Source: Brucella pseudintermedia
Lineage (GTDB): Bacteria > Pseudomonadota > Alphaproteobacteria > Rhizobiales > Rhizobiaceae
Assembly: GCF_042697365.1 (NCBI RefSeq)
Contig: NZ_CP137605.1
DNA: 64,000 bases
Direction: 5' to 3' (one strand)
Every line of letters starts with the position of its first letter. The first letter of the stretch is position 1. A program made the translations under genes and the position numbers. Shown one piece after another: positions 47,997 through 56,911 of the stretch. The notes under the pieces are model-generated. The model was not told the DNA's origin and did no database searches. It saw only the letters and a program-made list of their open reading frames with translations.

Positions 47997-50900
47997 TTAC
48001 TTGTTCTTTTCAAGCAGAAGCTGAACCAGTTTCTGGTCGACGTCCCCCGTGGGCTTCTGTCCGTTTGCCTTTTGGAACGCGGCAATGGCGGTGCGGGTCT
48101 TGCCGCCCATCACGCCGTCGGCTGTGCCGACGTCATAGCCGTTTTTCTGAAGGATGAGCTGGATGTTGCGGACGGCCTTCTTCATATCCACCGAGCCGGT
48201 GGTGACCGGTTTGTTTTCAGTCCATGCATCCGGCACGTCGATGGAATTGGTCGCCTGATCGAGCGGCTTTGCCTTCCACAGCTTCACCATATCCTTGGCG
48301 CGTTCAAGCTGTTCCGGCTTCAATGCCTTGGCGATCTGGTCGCGCTTGTCGGCGGCATCCTTGTCGCCGGCATTTGCGGCGAGCGAGAACCACTTGTAGC
48401 TTTCTTCCAGATTGACCGGCATGCCAAGTCCCTTGGCGGCAAGAATGCCGAGATTGAACTGGCTGTCCTTTACGCCGAGTTCAGCCGCATCGGTGAACCA
48501 GCGCACGGCTGACGCATTGTCCGGATTGCCATTGGCGCCGGTTGCGAAAAGCACGGCGAGATTGTGCATCGCGCTTGCATTGCCCTGCTGGGCTGAGAGC
48601 TGATACCAGGTCTTGGCCTTGTCCAGATCGCGGGACATGCCAAGGCCCTTTTCGTTGAAGTTGCCGAGGCGATATTGCGCCGGGGCAAAACCCTGACCCG
48701 CCGAAATCTCGTACCATTTTGCCGCCTTGGCAAAGTCGGCGGCAACGCCGCGGCCTTCCATGTAACGGTTGCCGATTTCAAAGAGCGCGCGCGCGTCGCC
48801 CTTGGCGGCGGCTTCGCGAAGCGCTGCCGGACCGGCTTCTTCCGGAACGGGCGGAATGGGGGTCTCAGATTGGGCGGCAGGTTCAGCCGGAGCCGTTTCC
48901 ACGGTTTCCACAGGATTGGCGGTCGCTTCGCTGGTTGCTGCGCCGGGCTGTTCGGCCTGCGCGGGGATTTCCACCGCGGCCTGTTGATTCTCTGCCTGCG
49001 CAGCTTTTTCCGCGCGCGGTTCCGAGATCGGGGCTGTCGCCGCAGGCGCAGTTTCAGCGGATTGCTCTGGCGTGGGCGTGGCGTTGGAGGTGATCTTGGC
49101 GGCAATTTCGTCCGCAGGCGCGGGCGCTATGTCGGCCGCAGCGGTGTCGAGCTGCGTTGGCGCGGTATCGATTGCCGTTTCAACGGGCTCGTCGCGGTTG
49201 AGAAAAGCCGAGCCGATCTGCAGGCCGGCCATGGCAATCATCACCGCGCCGATCGCCATCAGGATAGGCTTGCGCTGGCGCTGGATGATGTCGCCGACGG
49301 AAGATTTCTTTTTGTTCGTGCGCTTTGCCGCACCCTTCTGAAGCTGCTCGGATTCGGCGGCGGCAAGCTGGGCGGCGCGCCGGGCGGCGGTTATGAAATC
49401 CACCTTGCCGTTGGCGGCAAGTGCGGCACCCGCGGCGTCTTCGCGCTGGCGGCGTTCTTCACGCACCCGCTTCATGATCGAATTGAGGTCCGGCATGCCT
49501 TCGCCCTCCGGGCGAGGGGACAGGGTCCGTTCCAGCTCCGGTTCTTTACGGGTGATCGCTTCCACGGAAGCCAGCTCGCTGTCGAAGGCAGGGGCGTCGA
49601 GCGTCGCATCGAAAGCGCTGGCTTCGAGCGTTTCACTGCCCTTTCCGGCGGGCTTGTCGGCGCGGCGACCGCGCAGCGCCTTTGCGAAACCGCCGAAAAG
49701 CGATGATTTTTCAGCTGCTTCGCCCGCGCGCGGATCAACGGGACCGGCTTCGCTCTGGACCGTTGCGAAAGCCGCTTCCGCAGCCGCTGCGGCCGGCGAC
49801 CGCGGCGCCAGCGGGCGTTGCGGACCAGAACTGGCGAAGGTGTGCTTTTCGCTGTCCGATCGTCCGGCGACATCCTGCTCAAGCCTGGCCAGACGGTCGA
49901 CAATCTTTACCAGCGTGTCATGGACGGTCTCGAATGTCTTGCCGTTGCGCTCGTCGGAATTGCGCGCCAGGGCCTCGAGCGATTTCATGTCCTCGGCCAG
50001 TTGGCGGGCAATCGCGCCATCATTGTGCGATCCGTGTTGCAGAACGCGCGCAACCGCGCTTTCTGCTGCCTCACGCGCGGCATCAAGCACGGTTTCGCGA
50101 TTGGAGGCGATGGAGCGCTCGATGGATTCGAGGCGCGGCTTCAGTTCCGCGATCTCGGCAACCGGTTGCGCAAGATGTTGGGCGATATTGGCAATCTGGT
50201 CCTCAAGGCTGCGGATCGCCTTGGCGTCCAGCCCCGGCCCGTCATAAGCGGGCGCCTGAAGGAGACCCAGTGAAATCTGCTGCGAAAGATCGTCAATACG
50301 GCCTTCCAGCGTATGCAGCGCGCTGGGGTCGACATGCTGTGTGGCATATTGCGCATCGAGACGCTCTGTCAGTTCCGCAAAGCGGCGGTCGATCTTGTCC
50401 AGAACGGAAGGATGTGGCTCCAGCGACCGGCGCTCGGCTGCTTCGAGCTTCTGGCCGATGGCTTCAAGACGCGCTTCAACGGCGTGATAGTCAGACTGGC
50501 TGAGATTTTCCATCACCTTGCCAACCTGATTGGCGAGCAGGTTGATCTGGTGCGCCAGCTGGTCAACGACGCCGTCCGGCAGTGCCGAACCGCTCGAAAG
50601 CCCGTCGATACGCGAAGACAGTTCGGCGAGCTTGCGATAGAGCGCGTCGGAGTTCTGCTGCGTTGCCGACATGGCGAGTTGTTCCGCCAGTTCCGCCAGG
50701 CGGCCTTCAATCCGCTCCAGCCGGCGCGCGCCGTCCTGATCGGGGCGCTGTGCGCGGCTCGTCGCGATGATGGCGCGGCTGATTTCGTCCAGCCGCTCGT
50801 CGATCTGTTGCAGGCGGTCCTGTTCGAGCGCTGCCGCATGTTGCGGGCTCAGCGATTCCTCAATGGAGTTTGCCAACTGGCCGATGCGGTCTTCGATTGC

Positions 50901-51569
50901 GCTGAGCCGGTTCGACTGCGGCAAGGTGCCGATTGCGTCACGCACCTGTTCAAGCCGCGAGCCGATGGCGTCCAGCGCGGGATCGACAGCGTTATGGCGT
51001 TGCTCGAATGCCTCGAAACGGGCGTCGAAGCGGTCCCAGCGATTGTTGAGGCGATGCAGGGTCTCCTCGCGGGCGAGACTCTGGACTGTGCGGTTGAGCT
51101 CATCGAGCTGGCGGCGGAGCGCCTGCGCATTGGCCTCGCTGCTGCGGTCTGCGAGATGGCGCACGCTGTCGCTGATGCGTTCAAAGTCGTCGCTTACTCG
51201 TTGCGAGAACCCTTCTTCGCTTGCGGCGCGCTGGAGGCGGGTCATTTCGCGGCTGGCGCGGCTGACCTCGACATTCGATGCATAAGGCAGCGGCTCTTCA
51301 TGGCTTTCGCGCATGCGGCGCAGGTTTTCGGCGATTTCGGCAAGGCCCGTTACGGTTTCGTCCTGATGGCGCGCGGGCTGGCGTTCCGACCGCAGGACGT
51401 TGCGCAGATCTGGAGCGTCATCCTGTTCCAGATCCTTCAGGCGCTTTTCAAGGCTTGCCAAGGTGCGATTGAGTTCTTCCATCGCTGTCGAAGGCGCCCG
51501 GCGCTCACGGCGGGCGTTCAATTCGTCGATGATGGATCGTGAACCTGACGCCAGATCTGGGTTTGCCAT
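47997..51569 (-). CDS. podJ: PodJ-like polar organiser: coiled coil, one TM, Sel1 repeats, peptidoglycan-binding domain
   Basis: 1190 residues from ATG at 51569. About residues 1-750 are charged coiled coil (LNRTLASLEKRLKDLEQDDA and many heptad stretches). One membrane segment (KPILMAIGAVMIAMAGLQIG) is at about 766-786. An Ala/Pro/Glu-rich linker follows. Sel1 repeats occur at about 917-1080 (ALFEIGNRYMEGRGVAADFA, APAQYRLGNFNEKGLGMSRD, AMHNLAVLFATGANGNPDNA, SQFNLGILAAKGLGMPVNLE). The C-terminal peptidoglycan-binding domain is at about 1133-1190 (LQKNGYDVGTADGVMGGKTR). This is the architecture of Caulobacter/Agrobacterium PodJ, which marks a cell pole and recruits signalling and division proteins. 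It is a single-gene unit with its own terminator. Confidence 0.82.
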   Translation of the reverse strand: MANPDLASGSRSIIDELNARRERRAPSTAMEELNRTLASLEKRLKDLEQDDAPDLRNVLRSERQPARHQDETVTGLAEIAENLRRMRESHEEPLPYASNVEVSRASREMTRLQRAASEEGFSQRVSDDFERISDSVRHLADRSSEANAQALRRQLDELNRTVQSLAREETLHRLNNRWDRFDARFEAFEQRHNAVDPALDAIGSRLEQVRDAIGTLPQSNRLSAIEDRIGQLANSIEESLSPQHAAALEQDRLQQIDERLDEISRAIIATSRAQRPDQDGARRLERIEGRLAELAEQLAMSATQQNSDALYRKLAELSSRIDGLSSGSALPDGVVDQLAHQINLLANQVGKVMENLSQSDYHAVEARLEAIGQKLEAAERRSLEPHPSVLDKIDRRFAELTERLDAQYATQHVDPSALHTLEGRIDDLSQQISLGLLQAPAYDGPGLDAKAIRSLEDQIANIAQHLAQPVAEIAELKPRLESIERSIASNRETVLDAAREAAESAVARVLQHGSHNDGAIARQLAEDMKSLEALARNSDERNGKTFETVHDTLVKIVDRLARLEQDVAGRSDSEKHTFASSGPQRPLAPRSPAAAAAEAAFATVQSEAGPVDPRAGEAAEKSSLFGGFAKALRGRRADKPAGKGSETLEASAFDATLDAPAFDSELASVEAITRKEPELERTLSPRPEGEGMPDLNSIMKRVREERRQREDAAGAALAANGKVDFITAARRAAQLAAAESEQLQKGAAKRTNKKKSSVGDIIQRQRKPILMAIGAVMIAMAGLQIGSAFLNRDEPVETAIDTAPTQLDTAAADIAPAPADEIAAKITSNATPTPEQSAETAPAATAPISEPRAEKAAQAENQQAAVEIPAQAEQPGAATSEATANPVETVETAPAEPAAQSETPIPPVPEEAGPAALREAAAKGDARALFEIGNRYMEGRGVAADFAKAAKWYEISAGQGFAPAQYRLGNFNEKGLGMSRDLDKAKTWYQLSAQQGNASAMHNLAVLFATGANGNPDNASAVRWFTDAAELGVKDSQFNLGILAAKGLGMPVNLEESYKWFSLAANAGDKDAADKRDQIAKALKPEQLERAKDMVKLWKAKPLDQATNSIDVPDAWTENKPVTTGSVDMKKAVRNIQLILQKNGYDVGTADGVMGGKTRTAIAAFQKANGQKPTGDVDQKLVQLLLEKNK

Positions 51570-51838
51570 GAGAAATTCACTTTTTCCAATGATAGAGACC
51601 GCCGGGGCAAATTTCGCCAACGCAACTGGCAAGAATTTGCTCTGCCTACATTTGTACAAACGTGGTAAACAACTCGTTAATATAGGCGGCTAAGTGAGTG
51701 CTTTCGTGGGCGCTGAACAGCGTCCCGCGGTTGAGCGGACCGAAATTGGGTGCCGGACGCAAGCCGGCATGAGGCGGATCAATCAGGCATTGTAGGCGAG
51801 GGGATTGCGGCGGCGAATGTAAATCGAAGCTGAGCCAC

Positions 51839-51865
51839 TGACAGCAATGTCAATTTGCGCTGTCA
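51839..51865. promoter_or_regulatory. Inverted repeat upstream of merR gene, possible operator
   Basis: TGACAGC (51839-51845) and GCTGTCA (51859-51865) with 13 bases between, containing another TGTCA. It lies in the 363-bp gap between the divergent podJ-like and merR genes. Which gene it serves is unknown. Confidence 0.4.
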
Positions 51866-51905
51866 TCAACAGTGGTTCCATCGCGCACGGGTGCGGTGAC
51901 CGGGC

Positions 51906-51922
51906 GTTTCCGGGGCGGAAAC
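51906..51922. promoter_or_regulatory. GTTTCCG-GGG-CGGAAAC palindrome just before merR start
   Basis: Perfect 7-bp arms with a 3-base centre. It is 10 bp before the ATG at 51933. The CGTTTCCG half resembles half of the palindromes at 37716 and 53578, so it might be an autoregulatory site. Confidence 0.45.
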
Positions 51923-51932
51923 AGGATAGAAC

Positions 51933-52397
51933 ATGAGTAAACGGTCTAACGCGCCGGAGCAGGCAGATATGGCGATCGCGGATCTGCTGACCGGTGCAGG
52001 TGGTAACGCGCGGAGGGAGAACCAGACAGGCGGTCAGCTATACCGGATCGGTGATCTTGCCGAGGAATTCGACCTGACGTTGCGGGCCTTGCGCTTTTAT
52101 GAAGACAAGGGATTGCTCAATCCGCGCCGCGCGGGCGTAACGCGGCTTTATGATTTCAACGACCATACAAGATTGCGCCTGATCTTGTTCGGACGCCGCA
52201 TCGGCTTCACGCTGGGCGAGATGGGGCAATTGATCAGCGTATGGGAAAACGGCATTACCGATCCCGCCGAGACCGAGAGCCTGCGCCGGCGTTTTCAGGA
52301 AAAGCTCAACGAGCTTGAGCGGAAGAAGAACGAGATAGACCGTTCCGTCGAGGAACTGCGGGCAGTTCTGGCGCGGATGGCGCGAGCACCAATCTGA
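51933..52397 (+). CDS. MerR-family transcriptional regulator
   Basis: 154 residues. The N-terminal MerR winged helix (LYRIGDLAEEFDLTLRALRF, YEDKGLLNPRRAGVTRLYDF, RLILFGRRIGFTLGEMGQLI) is followed by a C-terminal dimerisation coiled coil (FQEKLNELERKKNEIDRSVE). No Cys-based metal site is visible, so it is not a metal sensor of the classic type. In other proteobacteria MerR-type LiuR controls acyl-CoA and branched-chain degradation, and here a beta-oxidation operon lies 1.4 kb downstream, so a similar role is likely (inference). Confidence 0.88.
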   Translation: MSKRSNAPEQADMAIADLLTGAGGNARRENQTGGQLYRIGDLAEEFDLTLRALRFYEDKGLLNPRRAGVTRLYDFNDHTRLRLILFGRRIGFTLGEMGQLISVWENGITDPAETESLRRRFQEKLNELERKKNEIDRSVEELRAVLARMARAPI

Positions 52398-52635
52398 TTT
52401 CGTGACACGCCTCGAAGCCTCGCGCGGGCGATCGCGGAGGTCCTATTGTTTCAGCCTGTCGCATGAAGTGTGCCGCCCGGCGGGAACCTGCACGCGCCAG
52501 ACCAGTTATTTCAGCCTTGCGACCGATGCGCATCTGGAAAGCGATTTTTCGCATGTGCGTCGAAACGAACCGACAGAGCGCCGATCTGGTCCAGATCGGG
52601 TCAAAATTCGCTCTGAAGCGAAAGTGAGGCTGAAA

Positions 52636-53148
52636 ATGAAAAAGGCTCTTGTTCTGACCGCAGCCGTGTTTCTTGCCAGCTCGGGCATTGCGCTGGCGCA
52701 AGATCGGGTACTTGTCGAAGTGCCGCAAGCAGCACGTGATTATGTCATCGCAAATCCGTCGGAGCCAGTCGTCATCGAGGGCGAAATCCGCGACGGTTAT
52801 GTTCTGCCTGACACAATCGCGGTTCACCCGATTCCCGACAATCCGGATTTCGGCTACATCTATGTCAATGGCGAACCGGTGATCGTGTCCATGCAGAACC
52901 GTCAGGTCGTCTATTATACCGAGGGTCCGAATGCCGGGCCGCTGGTGCCTAATGAAGTGGTGACCTACATCGAAGCCAACCCCGTCGATCCGGTGGTTAT
53001 CGAAGGGGAGATCGCTGAGGGCACGGTAATCCCCGAGGACGTTCCACTGGTGGCTGTGCCCGACCAGCCGGCATATTCCTATGTTTATGTGGAAGATCGC
53101 CCGGCCCTGATCGATACGCGGACGCGCCGCGTTGTCTGGGTCAAATGA
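52636..53148 (+). CDS. DUF1236-family secreted protein with internal duplication
   Basis: 170 residues from ATG at 52636. Signal peptide KKALVLTAAVFLASSGIALA. Two tandem copies of about 65 residues follow: the first has YVIANPSEPVVIEGEIRDGY and YIYVNGEPVIVSMQNRQVVY, the second YIEANPVDPVVIEGEIAEGT and YVYVEDRPALIDTRTRRVVW. DUF1236 proteins are small periplasmic proteins of Rhizobiales with unknown function. A frame continues upstream to 52402 without the signal peptide and is not used. Confidence 0.88.
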   Translation: MKKALVLTAAVFLASSGIALAQDRVLVEVPQAARDYVIANPSEPVVIEGEIRDGYVLPDTIAVHPIPDNPDFGYIYVNGEPVIVSMQNRQVVYYTEGPNAGPLVPNEVVTYIEANPVDPVVIEGEIAEGTVIPEDVPLVAVPDQPAYSYVYVEDRPALIDTRTRRVVWVK

Positions 53149-53166
53149 GCCTTGAACGGCTGGAAG

Positions 53167-53190
53167 AAAGGCGGCGATCCTGCCGCCTTT
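53167..53190 (+). terminator. Hairpin after DUF1236 gene
   Basis: 9-bp stem AAAGGCGGC / GCCGCCTTT with loop GATCCT. The T run is short (TTTCGCG), so termination strength is uncertain; it may serve both convergent genes. Confidence 0.65.
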
Positions 53191-53228
53191 CGCGCAATTT
53201 GAGCTCGTTTCCGCGGCCTGAAGCGCGT

Positions 53229-53462
53229 TTACGAAGCTGCGAACTTGACCGCAACACCGCGCTGGCGGAAATAGGCCTGCATGAGCTTTCTGCCGGAGCG
53301 ATTGTTCTGCACCAGTTTGGCCGGGTCAAATATGGCTTCCTTGGAACCCGCGCGCTCCAGGGCGGCTTTCAGCGCTGCGATATGCAAGTCCAGATCAAGA
53401 TTATCGGCCCGAAGCGATTCATAGATCCGGTCTGTCGCTTCCGCTACGGTTAGTTCACTCAC
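53229..53462 (-). CDS. Small hypothetical protein (77 aa)
   Basis: SELTVAEATDRIYESLRADN, LDLDLHIAALKAALERAGSK and NNRSGRKLMQAYFRQRGVAV: a helical, well-behaved protein with clean start and stop. I have the impression that it is conserved in Brucella relatives. Function unknown. Confidence 0.65.
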   Translation of the reverse strand: MSELTVAEATDRIYESLRADNLDLDLHIAALKAALERAGSKEAIFDPAKLVQNNRSGRKLMQAYFRQRGVAVKFAAS

Positions 53463-53577
53463 CGCAATACTCCTGTTGTTGACTGGCAGGCGCTTAGCAT
53501 ACTTTCCTCCGGTCCACTATCAGCACTGAACAGGCCTCGACATACAATTTTCCCATCCCGCACGAACTTGTGTAATT

Positions 53578-53601
53578 TTTGACGTTTACGGAAACGTCAA
53601 A
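53578..53601 (+). promoter_or_regulatory. Perfect operator-like palindrome upstream of beta-oxidation operon
   Basis: TTTGACGTTT (53578-53587), centre ACGG, AAACGTCAAA (53592-53601): perfect 10-bp arms. It is 227 bp upstream of the acyl-CoA dehydrogenase start. The same 19-base core is found in front of the nitronate monooxygenase gene. The shape fits MerR-type LiuR-like sites as I remember them (TTGACGTTxACGT-like); the binding protein here is not proven. Confidence 0.72.
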
Positions 53602-53828
53602 GTAGGTTAGCTTCGGCTCCGAATTGGTCGGGTCCGCGCGAAATCCGTGACAGGGTCGGCCAAAAAAGTGGCAAAAAGGGCTGTTTTTCGCAGAAATGCA
53701 TCCGTTTTTGTTGCAGCATGCGCGCTGTCACAACAATTCGCTATAATGTGACATGCAGGCATGAAACGCGGTTACGGGCTCGTTCCAATCATCGCGGAAC
53801 GGCTCAGGTGGTGAATTGGAGGATTTCT

Positions 53829-55622
53829 ATGCCGAGCTATCGCGCGCCAGTTGAGGATACGAATTTCGTTCTCAACGACGTTCTGAATTATCAGCGCTAT
53901 AACAACCTGCCGGGCTTTGCCGACGCGTCGCCCGATGTCGTCGAGGCAATCCTGTCGGAAGGCGCGAAGCTTGCGGAAGGCACCTTGTTCCCGGTCAACC
54001 AGACGGCTGATCGCGAAGGCTGCAAGCGTTCACCGGATGGCTCGGTCACCACGCCGAAGGGTTTTAAGGAAGCCTATAATCTCTATCGTGAAGGCGGTTG
54101 GCTCGGTCTTGCCGTGCCGGAGCAATATGGCGGGCAGGGGCTGCCTTATCTGCTGCACACCGCGGTCGGCGAGTATATGTCTTCGGCCAATATGGCGCTG
54201 ACCATGTATCCGGGCCTGACGCAGGGCGCGATTGCCGCGATCCTGACCCACGGCACCGACGAGCAGAAGGACACCTATCTGCCGAAGATGGTGGAAGGCA
54301 CCTGGACCGGCACGATGAACCTGACTGAGCCGCATTGCGGCACCGATCTGGGGCTTCTGCGCACCAGCGCCACGCCGCAGGAAGACGGCAGCTACAAGAT
54401 TTCCGGTCAGAAGATTTTCATCTCGGCCGGCGAGCACGACATGTCGGAAAACATCATCCATCTGGTGCTGGCCCGTATCGACGGCGCGCCGGAAGGGGTG
54501 AAGGGCATTTCGCTGTTCATCGTGCCGAAGTTCATTCTGGATGAAAATGGCAATCCGGGCACCCGCAATGGCGTTTCCTGCGGCTCCATCGAAGAAAAGA
54601 TGGGCATTCACGGCAATGCCACCTGCGTCATGAATTATGACGAGGCGACCGGCTATCTGATCGGCGAAGCCCACAAGGGCCTGCGCGCCATGTTCACCAT
54701 GATGAACGAAGCGCGTCTCGGTGTGGCCTTGCAGGGGCTTTCGATTGCCGAAACCGCTTACCAGAATGCCGTAATCTATGCGCGTGAGCGCATCCAGGGC
54801 CGTGCGCTGTCGGGTGCAAAGGAGCCGGAAAAGAAGGCCGATCCGATCATCGTCCATCCGGACGTGCGCCGCAATCTCATGAATATCCGTGCTTTCAACG
54901 AAGCCGGTCGTGCGCTTATCCTCTGGATCGCGCTTCATTCCGATATTGCCCACCGCGCAGGCGACGAGGCCGAGCGTCAGGCCGCAGACGACCTGGTCGG
55001 CCTGCTGACGCCGGTTCTGAAGGGTGTTCTGACCGACAAGGGTTTTGAGCACGCCGTTATGGCGCAGCAGGTCTTTGGTGGCCACGGCTATATCGAAGAA
55101 CACGGCATGAGCCAGTATGTGCGCGATGCACGCATCGCCATGATCTATGAGGGTGCGAACGGCATTCAGGCGCTCGATCTGGTTGGCCGCAAGCTGGCGC
55201 TGAACGGCGGACGCGCCATCACCGCTTTCTTCAAGGAAGTGGGCGAATTCTGCGAAACCAACCGCGAGAACGAAAAGCTCTCCTTCTTCACCAAGCATCT
55301 GAAGAAGGGCCTTAACGACCTTCAGGCCGCAACCATGTGGCTGATGCAGAATGCAATGGCCAAGCCCGACAATGCGGGTGCGGCGTCCAACGATTACATG
55401 CATCTCTTCGGTCTGGTGGCCCTCGGCTATATGTGGGCGCGCATGGCCAAGGTCGCGGAAGAAAAGCTGGCCGCAGGCGAAGGCAACAAGCAATTCCTCG
55501 AAGCAAAGCTCGTCACCGCGCGCTATTATTTCGAGCGGATCATGCCGGAAAGCGCGGCGCATCTGGCCCGCATCCAGTCGGGTGCGGACAGCATGATGGC
55601 GCTTAACGCGGACACATTCTGA
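53829..55622 (+). CDS. Acyl-CoA dehydrogenase (FadE-like, long C-terminal form)
   Basis: 597 residues from ATG at 53829 (GGAGG seven bases before). Acyl-CoA dehydrogenase N-domain (YREGGWLGLAVPEQYGGQGL), middle domain (GTMNLTEPHCGTDLGLLRTS, SYKISGQKIFISAGEHDMSE) and C-terminal FAD domain (HAVMAQQVFGGHGYIEEHGM) with the catalytic Glu in IAMIYEGANGIQALDL (about E440). The extra 120-residue C-terminal domain is typical of the AcdC family of about 600 residues. It catalyses the first oxidation of acyl-CoA and passes electrons to ETF. First gene of a three-gene operon. Confidence 0.92.
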   Translation: MPSYRAPVEDTNFVLNDVLNYQRYNNLPGFADASPDVVEAILSEGAKLAEGTLFPVNQTADREGCKRSPDGSVTTPKGFKEAYNLYREGGWLGLAVPEQYGGQGLPYLLHTAVGEYMSSANMALTMYPGLTQGAIAAILTHGTDEQKDTYLPKMVEGTWTGTMNLTEPHCGTDLGLLRTSATPQEDGSYKISGQKIFISAGEHDMSENIIHLVLARIDGAPEGVKGISLFIVPKFILDENGNPGTRNGVSCGSIEEKMGIHGNATCVMNYDEATGYLIGEAHKGLRAMFTMMNEARLGVALQGLSIAETAYQNAVIYARERIQGRALSGAKEPEKKADPIIVHPDVRRNLMNIRAFNEAGRALILWIALHSDIAHRAGDEAERQAADDLVGLLTPVLKGVLTDKGFEHAVMAQQVFGGHGYIEEHGMSQYVRDARIAMIYEGANGIQALDLVGRKLALNGGRAITAFFKEVGEFCETNRENEKLSFFTKHLKKGLNDLQAATMWLMQNAMAKPDNAGAASNDYMHLFGLVALGYMWARMAKVAEEKLAAGEGNKQFLEAKLVTARYYFERIMPESAAHLARIQSGADSMMALNADTF

Positions 55623-55686
55623 GGCTTTTTGATTTGAGCCGGTGCCGGGGGCACCGGCGGGCCAAATTTGGCTGGAAGGAGCAAAC

Positions 55687-56895
55687 ATGGCTGAGGCTTA
55701 TATTTACGATCACGTGCGCACGCCGCGCGGGCGCGGCAAGAAAGACGGGTCCCTGCACGAAGTGCCTGCCGTTCGTCTGGGCGCGAAGGTTCTGGAATCC
55801 TTGCGTGACCGAAACGGCATCGACACCGCCAAGGTAGACGACATTATTTTCGGCTGCGTCGATCCGGTCGGCGAAGCTGGCGCGGTCATTCCGCGTTCTG
55901 CCGCTTTCGAAGCCGGTTACGACTTCAAGGCGCCGGGCATGCAGATTTCGCGCTTCTGCGCTTCGGGCCTCGATGCGATCAATCTGGCTGCGGCCAAGGT
56001 CGCTTTCGGTTCCGACGATCTGGTGATTGCTGGCGGCGTGGAAAGCATGTCGCGCGTTGGCATGGGCATGTCGGGCGGCGCCTGGTATATGGACCCTTCG
56101 GTCGGTTTTCCGGGCTATTTCATGCCGCAGGGCGTTTCCGCCGACCTGATCGCCACCAAATATGGTTTCAGCCGCGATGACGTCGATGCCTATGCTGTCG
56201 AAAGCCAGAAGCGCGCCGCCAAGTCATGGGAAAAGGGCTACTTCAAGAACTCGGTCATTCCGATCAAGGACCAGAACGGCCTGACCATTCTCGATCATGA
56301 CGAACATATGCGCCCGTCAACCGACATGCAGGCGCTGGGCCAGCTCAATCCGTCCTTTGTGATGCCGGGCGAAATGGGCGGCTTCAATGCCGTCGGCATT
56401 CAGGCCCATCCGGAAATCGAAACGGTCAACCACGTCCACCATGCCGGCAATTCGTCGGGCATCGTCGATGGCGCTGCCGGTGTGCTGGTCGGCTCCAAGA
56501 AGGCGGGCAAGGCATTCGACATCAAGCCGCGCGCCCGCATTCGCGCTTTCGCGAATATCGGCTCCGAACCGGCGCTCATGCTGACCGGCCCGGTCGATGT
56601 GACGGAAAAGCTGCTGAAGCAGGCCAAGATGAAGATTTCCGACATCGACCTGTTCGAACTCAACGAAGCCTTTGCCGCTGTTGTGCTGCGTTACATGCAG
56701 GCTTTCGATATTCCGCACGACAAGATCAACGTCAATGGCGGGGCCATCGCCATGGGCCATCCGCTCGGTGCGACTGGTGCGATGATCCTCGGTACGGTGC
56801 TGGATGAGCTGGAACGCCGCGATCTCAATACCGCTCTGGTGACCTTGTGCATCGGTGCCGGCATGGGTACGGCGACGATCATCGAGCGCGTGTAA
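55687..56895 (+). CDS. fadA: Acetyl-CoA C-acyltransferase (thiolase)
   Basis: 402 residues from ATG at 55687 (GGAAGGAG upstream). Thiolase motifs: nucleophilic Cys in ISRFCASGLDAIN (about C91), VNGGAIAMGHPLGATGAM (His) and the second Cys in LVTLCIGAGMGTATIIE. It cleaves 3-ketoacyl-CoA to acetyl-CoA and a shortened acyl-CoA. It lies between the dehydrogenase and the FadB-type gene, so its role in beta-oxidation is clear. Confidence 0.93.
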   Translation: MAEAYIYDHVRTPRGRGKKDGSLHEVPAVRLGAKVLESLRDRNGIDTAKVDDIIFGCVDPVGEAGAVIPRSAAFEAGYDFKAPGMQISRFCASGLDAINLAAAKVAFGSDDLVIAGGVESMSRVGMGMSGGAWYMDPSVGFPGYFMPQGVSADLIATKYGFSRDDVDAYAVESQKRAAKSWEKGYFKNSVIPIKDQNGLTILDHDEHMRPSTDMQALGQLNPSFVMPGEMGGFNAVGIQAHPEIETVNHVHHAGNSSGIVDGAAGVLVGSKKAGKAFDIKPRARIRAFANIGSEPALMLTGPVDVTEKLLKQAKMKISDIDLFELNEAFAAVVLRYMQAFDIPHDKINVNGGAIAMGHPLGATGAMILGTVLDELERRDLNTALVTLCIGAGMGTATIIERV

Positions 56896-56911
56896 AGGGG
56901 AGGTTTGGACA

